Positions 7,057-15,095 of a DNA stretch of 21,104 bases are shown here, one piece after another. Source of the stretch: SHLQ01 sp964562985 (GTDB lineage: Bacteria > Actinomycetota > Acidimicrobiia > Acidimicrobiales > SHLQ01); NCBI GenBank assembly GCA_964562985.1, contig CAZLWE010000063.1, positions 1-21,104 of the forward strand. The letters are read 5' to 3'. A program made the translations under genes and the position numbers. The notes beneath the pieces were generated by a model. The model had not been told where the DNA came from. It made no database searches and saw only the letters and a program-made list of their open reading frames with translations. The number at the start of each line of letters is the position of its first letter. Position 1 is the first letter of the stretch.

Positions 7057-8298
7057 CTATGGATAAGGAGTGAACCCGGAGCACAGGTCGGCCACTTCGC
7101 TACGGAGGCTCGCCACCGCTGCTGCATCGTCGCGATGTTGCAGAGTGCGAGTGATGAGATCCGCGATTCGCTCCATCTCGGACTCCCCCATCCCCTGGGT
7201 GGTCACCGCAGGAGTTCCGATACGAATACCGCTGGTCACGAACGGCGACCGAGGGTCGTCGGGGATGGTGTTGCGGTTGAGGGTGATGCCCGCCTCGTCA
7301 AGAACGTTCTGGGCTTCCTTGCCAGTGAGGTCTTCGTCGAAGGTCCGGAGGTCGACGAGCAACAGATGGTTATCGGTTCCACCTGAAACGAGACGGAACC
7401 CACGGGTGGCCAGCGCCTCGGCGAGAGCCGCAGCGTTCTTCACGATCTGTGCGGCGTAGTCCTTAAACTCCGGTTGCTGAGCTTCTCGGAACGCGACAGC
7501 CTTCGCTCCGATGTGGTTCTCAAGTGGGCCGCCTTGCAGACCAGGGAAGATCGCTTTGTCGATCGCTTTGGCGTGCTCCTCGGTCGACAAAATGCAACCG
7601 CCCCGAGGGCCCCGCAACGTCTTGTGTGTCGTAAAGGTCATCACGTCGACGAACGGCATGGGATTCGGGTGAACGCCGCCGGCGATCAAACCGGCGATGT
7701 GGGCAGCGTCGAACATCAGGAGTGCGCCGACCTCATCGGCGATCTCCCGGAACGGTTCGGGGTCGATGATGCGCGGATACGCGGTCGCTCCGGCGATGAT
7801 CATCTTTGGTTTGTGCTCACGGGCCCGCTCGCGCACCTGTTCCATGTCGATTCGCTCATCGGAATCGGTGAGTTCATAGCTCACGAAGTTGTAGAGCTTG
7901 CCGCTGGCGTTGACCGGCGACCCGTGGGTGAGGTGCCCTCCGTGGTCCAAGCTCATTCCCATCACCGTGTCGCCAACATTGAGCATCGACAAGAACACGG
8001 CCATGTTCGCATTCGCGCCAGCGTGCGGCTGCACGTTCGCGTGAGCCGCTCCAAAGATGGCCTTCACCCGATCGATAGCGAGCTGCTCGACATCATCGAC
8101 AACCGCATTGCCGCCGTAGTAGCGCTTCTTGGGATACCCCTCGGAGTATTTGTTGGTCAGTACTGACCCGGTGGCCTCCATCACTGCTGGAGACGTGAAG
8201 TTCTCCGAGGCGATCAACTGCAGACCGCTGTTGAGCCGATCGCGTTCTTTGTCGATCAGGTCAAATACTTCTGTATCACGGTCGCCAGGCCACGGCAT
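7057..8298 (-). CDS. glyA: Serine hydroxymethyltransferase
   Basis: This PLP enzyme interconverts serine plus tetrahydrofolate with glycine plus 5,10-methylene-THF, the main one-carbon source of the cytosol. At 413 aa it has the usual bacterial length. Visible motifs are LIASENFTSPAV (28-39), the SEGYPKKRYYGG signature (52-63), MFDAAHIAGLIAGG (195-208) and TTHKTLRGPRGG (223-234), where Lys226 forms the PLP Schiff base. The ATG at 8298 has GGGAG about 7 nt upstream. wecA follows after 141 nt on the same strand, so the two may or may not share a transcript. No glycine riboswitch-like structure was recognised upstream. Confidence 0.97.
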   Translation of the reverse strand: MPWPGDRDTEVFDLIDKERDRLNSGLQLIASENFTSPAVMEATGSVLTNKYSEGYPKKRYYGGNAVVDDVEQLAIDRVKAIFGAAHANVQPHAGANANMAVFLSMLNVGDTVMGMSLDHGGHLTHGSPVNASGKLYNFVSYELTDSDERIDMEQVRERAREHKPKMIIAGATAYPRIIDPEPFREIADEVGALLMFDAAHIAGLIAGGVHPNPMPFVDVMTFTTHKTLRGPRGGCILSTEEHAKAIDKAIFPGLQGGPLENHIGAKAVAFREAQQPEFKDYAAQIVKNAAALAEALATRGFRLVSGGTDNHLLLVDLRTFDEDLTGKEAQNVLDEAGITLNRNTIPDDPRSPFVTSGIRIGTPAVTTQGMGESEMERIADLITRTLQHRDDAAAVASLRSEVADLCSGFTPYP

Positions 8299-8427
8299 GG
8301 GTAACTCCCAAAGGGCTAGAAGGTGGTTATCGGCGCAATGCTACAAGCGCTCATCGCTCATCGCGCCGTCGCAGACCATGGCGTCAATCACTGAAAACCA
8401 GCAACTGTCGCCAAATATCCGCGTCAC

Positions 8428-8468
8428 CTCAAATCAGTTAGGTCGAGTTCTCAAATTAGTTAGGTCGA
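8428..8468. repeat. Two 19-bp direct repeats, 22 bp apart (candidate operator)
   Basis: The units ctcaaatYagttaggtcga lie at 8428-8446 and 8450-8468. They differ at one base (C8435/T8457) and are separated by 3 bp. The 22-bp period is close to two helical turns, so two protein monomers would bind the same DNA face. They lie in the 269-bp divergent spacer between glyA and the glycan operon, 100 bp before the operon's first start codon. The rest of that spacer shows no gene I can support. A TTGACA at 8497-8502 has no convincing -10 partner. Confidence 0.6.
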
Positions 8469-8567
8469 ACGCTTAATCGCGGAAGGGTCGCGCCGATTGA
8501 CACCTGCTAGCGAAGATTCCGCTGGCCGCCATTGGGCGCACTGAAAAATGTCGGGGAACGCGGGGAA

Positions 8568-10061
8568 ATGAATACGAGAGCGGGGTCGGTCCGTAGGCCG
8601 ATCAATGAAGTACGGCAGACGCGAGTCACACGTCTGCAAAGTGTCGCGATGCTTATCGGTGGCATCTCACTGATAATTGTGGGCCTCGTTCCCGTGGTCT
8701 TCGATCTCGGAACGCGCCTGCCCCAGGTGGGCGCTGTCCTCGCCGTTTCGTGGGTTCTTGCGGGCTTCAGCGGAGCCTTCCAGGTATCCATATCGCGCAA
8801 CGACATGTCGATCGCCCACAAGGTGCTGACAGCAACCACTACCGCAACGGTATTGACGACCACGATCCTCGTGCTTGCAGGACAAGAGCTAACAGCCACC
8901 AACTCATTGATTTCCGGGGCGCTCGCATCCCTTCTTCTGTTCGGTGGAATCCAAGCTGGACGATTCGTGGTGCGCACGCTCTGGAGTAGCGGCAAGTTCC
9001 GCACCACTGCGATCGTTGTCGGCGGCAGCCAGTTGACCGACGAACTCGCGGTCGAACTTCGACACAGTAGGGACCTTGGGATCGACGTTGTCGGCCACAT
9101 TGATCTTCGAAGAGAACCCGGCGCCCATACAGCACCACAACGGGTTCTGGACGCGATCGAGTCACTTCGACCTGATCGACTCGTACTCGGGGAGACCGCA
9201 TTTAACGAAGCGGAATGGGTTGGGGCCCTGCGGCGCGCTGGCGAGCTGGGAACGCGCGTCTACGTACTGCCTCGGTTGTTCGAAATGGGTGTTGGTAATG
9301 CACTCTTTGCCTCCGACGAGCTTCGCGGGTTCGCCTTGCAGCGAATCAACCGGCCTGCCCATCCACGGGCATCACGTTTCCTGAAACGTTGCGTCGATAT
9401 TGCCGTGTCGGCCGTAGGCCTCTTGGCAGTACTCCCCTTCTTGGTCATGGCTGCCGCGCTCATCAAGGCGACCAGCCCCGGGCCGGTCTTGTTCTGGCAG
9501 GAGCGGGTCGGTCAGCACAACCGACCAATTCGTGTACCAAAGCTCCGATCGATGACGGTGAGCGCTACCAGCGACACGGAATGGACCGCGGAGGCCCGAA
9601 TCTCGCCGATTGGCAAGATCCTTCGCCGTTCGGCCCTCGACGAGGTTCCTCAGCTTTGGTCGGTTCTCGTCGGCGACATGAGCCTCGTTGGCCCTCGACC
9701 GGAGCGCCCGGCGTTCGTAGAACAGTTCTCGGGACAATACACCCGCTACCAAGATCGTCATCGGATGCGGGCAGGCCTCACTGGCTTGTCACAAATTGCA
9801 GGCCTGCGGGGCGACACGTCAATTGCCGAGCGAGCGAAATACGACAACCGATACATCGACCAATGGACCCTCTCAGGGGACTTTGTCATCTTGGCGAGAA
9901 CGGTCGTCGCGATCGTCCGCGAGCGTGTCTATGCAGACCGCCAGCAATCTCTCACCCAAGCCCTTTCCGACGGTGTGGTCGAGGGAATCGTCCTCGATGA
10001 CACCGAGCAAGTCTCCACCGATCAAGTCCCCACCGATCAACCAACCGCCATTGCTGCATAA
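8568..10061 (+). CDS. Polyprenyl-phosphate sugar-phosphate transferase (exopolysaccharide priming enzyme)
   Basis: This membrane enzyme starts a surface polysaccharide by moving a hexose-1-phosphate onto undecaprenyl phosphate (WbaP/CpsE class). I start it at ATG 8568 (497 aa), which has GGGGAA repeats just upstream, rather than at an in-frame TTG 36 nt earlier. Four N-terminal helices (about 25-44, 54-73, 84-105, 113-131) lead to a Rossmann-like CoA_binding_3 region (TAIVVGGSQ). A fifth hydrophobic segment (276-299) leads into the bacterial sugar transferase domain with FWQERVGQ, LDEVPQLWS (catalytic-type Asp358-Glu359), SLVGPRPERP and GLTGLSQIAG. The C-tail has a small STDQVPTDQ repeat. It heads the operon; the BY-kinase gene follows after 25 nt. 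The sugar is not predictable. Confidence 0.9.
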   Translation: MNTRAGSVRRPINEVRQTRVTRLQSVAMLIGGISLIIVGLVPVVFDLGTRLPQVGAVLAVSWVLAGFSGAFQVSISRNDMSIAHKVLTATTTATVLTTTILVLAGQELTATNSLISGALASLLLFGGIQAGRFVVRTLWSSGKFRTTAIVVGGSQLTDELAVELRHSRDLGIDVVGHIDLRREPGAHTAPQRVLDAIESLRPDRLVLGETAFNEAEWVGALRRAGELGTRVYVLPRLFEMGVGNALFASDELRGFALQRINRPAHPRASRFLKRCVDIAVSAVGLLAVLPFLVMAAALIKATSPGPVLFWQERVGQHNRPIRVPKLRSMTVSATSDTEWTAEARISPIGKILRRSALDEVPQLWSVLVGDMSLVGPRPERPAFVEQFSGQYTRYQDRHRMRAGLTGLSQIAGLRGDTSIAERAKYDNRYIDQWTLSGDFVILARTVVAIVRERVYADRQQSLTQALSDGVVEGIVLDDTEQVSTDQVPTDQPTAIAA

Positions 10062-10086
10062 GTCGTAGAAACCAGAGGACCACAAG

Positions 10087-12039
10087 ATGCAAGATCCTGA
10101 CCCCGCCAACATGCCAATTGGTATGACGCTCAGCGAAGTGCTTTCCGTTGTGCGCCATCGTAAATGGCTCGCAATCGCGATCATCGCGCTCACCGTCGGC
10201 GCTGCCGTTGCCTTTACGGCAACGGCGAGCCCGACCTATAGAGCCGACGCAGAAGTGCTTATCCGAACAGAGGAGACTGCGAACCTGTTTCCTCTCGCCG
10301 AGGTAGGCACGCTGCTGCGCTCACCGTCTGCTGAGGCAGGATTCCTTTCGTCGACCGAGTTCGAATCCGCCGCACAATCCACTGCCGATAGCGATCTCCT
10401 CGCGACTATCGACGTGGGAGATGTGACCTCTCGCGTCGAACCATCACTCATTCTATTTTCGGTCGAGTCGTCGAGCCCCGCAGAGGCCGCGAGAGTCGCT
10501 CAGATCTGGGCCGACACCTACGTCGAGCTGCGTCATAACTTGGACGCAGTTGAGGTGTCGCGCACACTCGTTACTCTCCAATCCTCCGTCGACACACTGA
10601 CCGAGGACAAACAGGATCTTCTATCGGCTCTGCAGCCCGTGGAGGCCCTGCTGGCCCGAACGACAGATTCTGGCGAGGTAGCGAGCCTATCGACCCAACG
10701 CATCGTGTTACTGCAGCAGCTGGCGCCGAGCATCGACCCCATCGACCAGCAGCTCACGCTGCTGAACAGGGAAATTGCGGACTTGCACCTCATTGAGCAG
10801 TTCCTGGACAGCTCGGACCTTTCAGCTCGGACGAACCGTGTAGCTCGAGTCCCCGATGCACCGGTCTCACCTTCACTTCCTCTCAATGTCGCACTCGGCG
10901 CTCTGGTCGGCTTCTTGTTGGCACTCGGCGCAGTCTTTCTTGCCGAGTCGCTCGACGATGGGCTCCGGACCACGGAAGACGTCTATGAAAAGACCGGCCT
11001 CCGCCCGCTCTCACACGTTCCCCTCGCCGCAGGCGACGCCAACAATCACGATGGCTTGCTCGACGAGTCCTTCCAGCGTTTGGCTTCATCGATTACCGGA
11101 TTCGACGGTCAAGGCAAGAAGGTGTTGGTGTTTACGAGCGCATCTTCAGGAGAAGCGAAGTCTTCAACGGTTGCTGGAGTCGGACGCACGCTCGCACGGC
11201 ATGGACATCGCACCCTCGTTATCGGCGCAGACCTTCGTCGGCCAACGCTTTCTGCGAAGTTCGGCCAGTCCCGTGGACCAGGCTTGGGTGAGATTGTTGG
11301 TGGCTTGTACAGCTACACCGAATGCCTGATCGCAGCAGACCCGGATTCAGGACTTCACCTGCTCGCCGCCGGCACGGTGCCCGACGGCAGGAACCCGGCC
11401 GAATTACTCCGTGGCCATGAGTTCCGCACGCTCGTCAACGAGCTGCGCCAAGACTACGACCACATCTTGATCGACTCACCGCCGTTGCTTCCTGTAGTCG
11501 ACGCGCTGAACATCGCCGAGATCGCAGACGGCGTCGTATTGAACGTCTTCGCTGGACGCACACGATCGACCGGCCTCCAACGAGCCATGTCGCTGATTGA
11601 GGGCGCACCGCTCGCGGCCCCAATGCTCGGCTTCGTGCTAACGGGCAAGCAGCAACGCCGCGATCTGAGCTACTGCGACTACGGCTACGTGAGCGTCGGA
11701 TCGTCTGAGACTTCGAAGCGTTCGTTGCTCAAAGGACGCCTCGACCTAACCCAGATCAGCGGATCAGTTGAGGATGCCGACGTCCCGGCGGTTGAGCTCG
11801 AATCCCCAATGCCGCAGACAGAAGTAATCGCTCCTCCGGAGCCGACTCTGTTTGAACAAACCAACGAAGAGGTCGTCTTTGAGACACCCGAAGTTCGCGA
11901 GGTACTGGACCCAACGATCGGATCGGCAAGTGTGTCGATCTCCGATGTTGAGTTCGGCGCCGGCGATGAATCCGCCGCGGCGGAAGCCACAACAACCAAA
12001 ACCAAAACCAAACCACAGAAGAGGTGGGGAAGAAAATGA
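10087..12039 (+). CDS. Wzz/chain-length determinant fused to BY-kinase-like ATPase
   Basis: This 650-aa polysaccharide co-polymerase controls export and chain length. An N-terminal Wzz domain (helix 27-46, RADAEVLIRTEE, coiled coil about 155-240, proline-rich ARVPDAPVSPSLP before the second helix 267-287) is followed by a cytoplasmic P-loop domain. Walker A is SASSGEAKSS (351-360, Lys358), with Ala where BY-kinases usually have the second Gly. Walker A' is LVIGADLRRP (377-386), with Gly where an Asp is usual. Walker B is HILIDSPP (459-466). A short tyrosine cluster (Tyr529, 532, 534) is followed by a tail of about 115 acidic residues ending in a Lys-rich TKTKTKPQKRWGRK. An AGAGGA ribosome-binding site precedes the ATG. 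The stop overlaps the next start (ATGA). Confidence 0.88.
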   Translation: MQDPDPANMPIGMTLSEVLSVVRHRKWLAIAIIALTVGAAVAFTATASPTYRADAEVLIRTEETANLFPLAEVGTLLRSPSAEAGFLSSTEFESAAQSTADSDLLATIDVGDVTSRVEPSLILFSVESSSPAEAARVAQIWADTYVELRHNLDAVEVSRTLVTLQSSVDTLTEDKQDLLSALQPVEALLARTTDSGEVASLSTQRIVLLQQLAPSIDPIDQQLTLLNREIADLHLIEQFLDSSDLSARTNRVARVPDAPVSPSLPLNVALGALVGFLLALGAVFLAESLDDGLRTTEDVYEKTGLRPLSHVPLAAGDANNHDGLLDESFQRLASSITGFDGQGKKVLVFTSASSGEAKSSTVAGVGRTLARHGHRTLVIGADLRRPTLSAKFGQSRGPGLGEIVGGLYSYTECLIAADPDSGLHLLAAGTVPDGRNPAELLRGHEFRTLVNELRQDYDHILIDSPPLLPVVDALNIAEIADGVVLNVFAGRTRSTGLQRAMSLIEGAPLAAPMLGFVLTGKQQRRDLSYCDYGYVSVGSSETSKRSLLKGRLDLTQISGSVEDADVPAVELESPMPQTEVIAPPEPTLFEQTNEEVVFETPEVREVLDPTIGSASVSISDVEFGAGDESAAAEATTTKTKTKPQKRWGRK

Positions 12040-12644
12040 AATACCTACTGGCGGTCCTAGCTGGACCCATATTGATCATCTCGTTACTCACAGGAGTAGC
12101 GGGTGCACAATCCTATGAAGGCACCACAGCCGAAGACGGAATCTTCTTCGTGCCGGACACTCCGACAGGCGGTGAGAATGTCAACTTACAGATCGCAGGC
12201 TTGGCACCGAACGCTGAAGTGATCGTTGTGTTGAATGACTCCAACAACGACGCAGTCGATGGCCTCACCGCCGAGGTAGCAAGCGCAATTGCCTTGCGGG
12301 CCGACGCTAACGGAGACATCAACATCAACTTCGCACTGCCCTCCGATCTTGCACCTGGGGCCTATGCGTTAACGTCCACGTCGACAAGAGCAGACGGGTC
12401 TCCCTTCGAGGCGACTTGGGATTTCGTCGTTGCGACAGCAAGCGCTGGCGACACCACCGGAGCAACCGATGGCAGCACTGCCGCTGCGACCGGCAACAGC
12501 TCTAGCCAAACAGGAGACGCACTCGCGCTGACAGGTGCGAGTAGCCGGGCGACTGCCTTTGGTGGCGGTGTCTTGGTAATGCTGGGGCTTGGCTTGGTCG
12601 TAATCGCAGCTACATCACGTCGTCGCGACAGCGTTCCTAGCTGA
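12036..12644 (+). CDS. Small secreted surface protein with LALTG (LAxTG) sorting-like signal
   Basis: The product has 202 aa and unknown function. An N-terminal signal peptide ends near VAGA (21-24). A beta-rich globular part of about 110 residues resembles a small Ig-like or invasin-type fold (GGENVNLQIAGLAPNAEVIV). Then comes a Ser/Thr/Gly/Ala linker (about 135-160). The C-terminus has LALTG (163-167), a hydrophobic stretch (about 175-193) and RRR (195-197). That layout fits sortase anchoring, and the pentapeptide fits the LAxTG form used by class E sortases of actinobacteria. No sortase gene is in the window. The ATG at 12036 overlaps the kinase stop (ATGA) and has GGTGGGGA upstream; a GTG 12 nt earlier is the alternative. 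Close linkage suggests it works with the glycan machinery. Confidence 0.75.
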   Translation: MKYLLAVLAGPILIISLLTGVAGAQSYEGTTAEDGIFFVPDTPTGGENVNLQIAGLAPNAEVIVVLNDSNNDAVDGLTAEVASAIALRADANGDININFALPSDLAPGAYALTSTSTRADGSPFEATWDFVVATASAGDTTGATDGSTAAATGNSSSQTGDALALTGASSRATAFGGGVLVMLGLGLVVIAATSRRRDSVPS

Positions 12645-12648
12645 TCGC

Positions 12649-14949
12649 ATGACCACACTGCGTTCCTCTCTAACGGAACGCCAGACCCACAATCTTCGGC
12701 TTACCGCGGCGAGCACCCCGTCTTCACTAGGCGGAGTGTTCGCTGTGGCCGGTCCGATTTTGGGCGCAGCGTATGCTGCTACCGCTGGCCTTCAACCGAC
12801 GGGCCACCAGACTGCTGACATCATCTGGTCAGCACTGTTGGGCGCAGCGATCACGTTCTTGGCGTCTCGAACCAATCCTGCGTTGTGGATGCTTTCCTCT
12901 GCGCTGACCGTGCTCGCGACGAGCAACACCGCTCTCGCTACCGGCTATGGCCTTGCCTTCGTGGGTCTTTGGTCTGCCTACCGCTTCGGCTTGTTTCGAG
13001 CCTCAGCATCCCAGCACCCAGCAGTAGGAACCGTCGCAGGACTTTTTGCTACGCCGCTGTTGCTCGGTCTTGGCGATCTTGGGTATCCGGGCGGCTCGGC
13101 AGCATTCGCTGCTATCGCCTGCACACTGTTCGCCATAGTCGCCTTGTACACATCAACTCGACGCGTCAAACGCGCGCTTCTGCCGTTAGCACTCATGACG
13201 GCCTCTGGGCTGGCGCTCCTCGGGTTTGCCGCGTTGAGCTTTCTCACCACGCTGCGAACCCATATCGCTGACACCGAGAACGCCGCACAGGCTTCGGTTG
13301 CCGCACTCCGTGACGGCGACGTTGACGGAGCAATAGAAGCCGTTCACCGAGTCGACGCGTCGCTCGCACAAGCCGCCGACTACTTCGCGCGCCCGACCGC
13401 CAAGATCCTTCGCGTGCTCCCGGTTGCCGGGCACAACATCAACGCTCTCGAAGGAGTCGTAGTCGCCAGCAGCGATCTCGTTCGAACCACGGCTCGGATT
13501 GGTTCACCGACGGATCGCTTGGAGTCTGTATTCGTCGACGGAAGAATCGATCCGACCCAACTCGACGCCCTACGTTCCGACGTCGACGACCTATCCTCGG
13601 ATCTCCTGCTCCTACAGATGGCCGCTGCAGAGGAGCCCTCGATATGGGTTGCCCCACAAGTTCGCGCCGGCATGGCCGAAGTCGGCTCCCAACTCGCGCC
13701 AGCACTCAGTCGCCTACCGGAAATAGAATCCATCTCCGAAGCACTCCCGAGTTGGCTAGGCCTCGATAGTCCAAAGCGGTACCTGGTGCTCTTCGGCAAC
13801 CCCGCCGAAGCCCGCGAGCTCGGGGGCTTCACTGGCGCGACGGCCGTGCTCGATTTCGACAATGGTTCCTTCGAACTCCAAACCACCGGCCGACGCGTCG
13901 GCCCAAGAACCACTACGGACGTGAGCGCTTTGACAGAGCCACCACCCGTTCGCTTTCTTGAGCACCGACCGTGGCTCTTTGAACAGAACTATTCCGCAAT
14001 GGCTGATTTCCCAACCTTGAGCCGGGCACTCAGCGATCTGTTCCCTGCTATGGGTGGTGAGCAAATCGACGGCGTCGTCTACCTCGACCCTTTTGCATTG
14101 GCAGCAATTTTCTCAGCGACAGGCCCAATCGAAGTTCCATCGCTTAGAAGATCGATCTCCGCAGAAGCTCTGCCCGACTTGCTGATCGTCGACCAATACG
14201 AGCTCTTTTTGCCCGGCCCCGAACGCGACACATTCTTCGCCGAATTACTTTCAGGACTTTCAGCAGCCATCCAATCGGGCGATCTGGAAATTAGCGAGGA
14301 CTCCGCGCGACGGCTTTGGGAGGTGATTTCTCGCGATCGCCTACTCTTCGCCCCGCTTGACCCCGCGGATCTTGCCGCGGCTGACACCCTTGGGCTCACC
14401 GGCCGAATCGCTCCGATATCTTCCAATGATTATCTCGCCGTCTCGCATCTAAATGCCGGGGCTAACAAGCTCGACGCGTACCTCCAGAGGCGGATCGACT
14501 ACCGCGTCGCAATAGGCGAGGACGACGCCCTCACCGCAACCGTGGAGATCGAACTGACAAACGAGGCGCCGAGCAACCTGCCGGCCTATTCCGCCGGCTC
14601 CGTTGCAAACCAACCGGGCACCTCCAGGACGACGGTAGTCGTCCATACTCCACACGAGATAGTGAGCTGGGAGGGCGTGACGGACGAAGTCGAGTTAGTA
14701 CGAAGCTTCCGGGAATTCGATCGTTGGAGACACGAAGCCCTCGTCGTGCTGAGCCGTGGGGAGTCGCAAACGCTTCGACTCAACCTGCAGGGAACGTACG
14801 CTGAGCAGACGTATACGCTCGACCTCGGCCATCAGCCGCTCGTGACCACTGACGACGTCTCGGTGACATTGCAACGGCACGGAGTGGGCCATGTGCTCCC
14901 AGAAGCCCTAGCTCTCACCCAAGATACGACCGTTCAACTCGGGAGTTAG
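12649..14949 (+). CDS. Multi-pass membrane protein with extracellular DUF4012 domain
   Basis: This is a 766-aa protein of unknown biochemical role. The first 200 residues hold about six hydrophobic helices (near 27-47, 55-73, 77-97, 100-118, 127-168, 178-201). A helical, probably extracellular segment (205-370) follows. Then comes the DUF4012 region, recognisable from KRYLVLFGNPAEARELGGFTG in pieces (376-396), DGVVYLDPFALAAIFSATGP, a dozen-fold helical part and YRVAIGEDDALTATVEIEL near the end. DUF4012 proteins recur in actinobacterial surface-polysaccharide loci, but no activity is established as far as I know. The start lies 4 nt after the stop of the LALTG gene, so it is the last gene of the operon. 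Many family members have only one N-terminal helix; the multi-helix front here is notable. Confidence 0.8.
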   Translation: MTTLRSSLTERQTHNLRLTAASTPSSLGGVFAVAGPILGAAYAATAGLQPTGHQTADIIWSALLGAAITFLASRTNPALWMLSSALTVLATSNTALATGYGLAFVGLWSAYRFGLFRASASQHPAVGTVAGLFATPLLLGLGDLGYPGGSAAFAAIACTLFAIVALYTSTRRVKRALLPLALMTASGLALLGFAALSFLTTLRTHIADTENAAQASVAALRDGDVDGAIEAVHRVDASLAQAADYFARPTAKILRVLPVAGHNINALEGVVVASSDLVRTTARIGSPTDRLESVFVDGRIDPTQLDALRSDVDDLSSDLLLLQMAAAEEPSIWVAPQVRAGMAEVGSQLAPALSRLPEIESISEALPSWLGLDSPKRYLVLFGNPAEARELGGFTGATAVLDFDNGSFELQTTGRRVGPRTTTDVSALTEPPPVRFLEHRPWLFEQNYSAMADFPTLSRALSDLFPAMGGEQIDGVVYLDPFALAAIFSATGPIEVPSLRRSISAEALPDLLIVDQYELFLPGPERDTFFAELLSGLSAAIQSGDLEISEDSARRLWEVISRDRLLFAPLDPADLAAADTLGLTGRIAPISSNDYLAVSHLNAGANKLDAYLQRRIDYRVAIGEDDALTATVEIELTNEAPSNLPAYSAGSVANQPGTSRTTVVVHTPHEIVSWEGVTDEVELVRSFREFDRWRHEALVVLSRGESQTLRLNLQGTYAEQTYTLDLGHQPLVTTDDVSVTLQRHGVGHVLPEALALTQDTTVQLGS

Positions 14950-15095
14950 CGCAGAGGCTGATTGGAACTCATCGTGGCTGGAGAGCAGATCGTCCATACA
15001 AAATTTGCCCCTCAACGTTGTCCCCCGCTGAGCCGATTGGAAGTGCGAGGATGGTCGTGCAAACGACCAAGGCAGGAACTCAGACAAGGACCATG

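Noticed and set aside
8378..8476. 32-codon frame from ATG 8378 covering the direct repeats
   Set aside because: There is no ribosome-binding site, and the 22-bp repeat period is out of frame, so the repeats fit a regulatory site better than a peptide gene.
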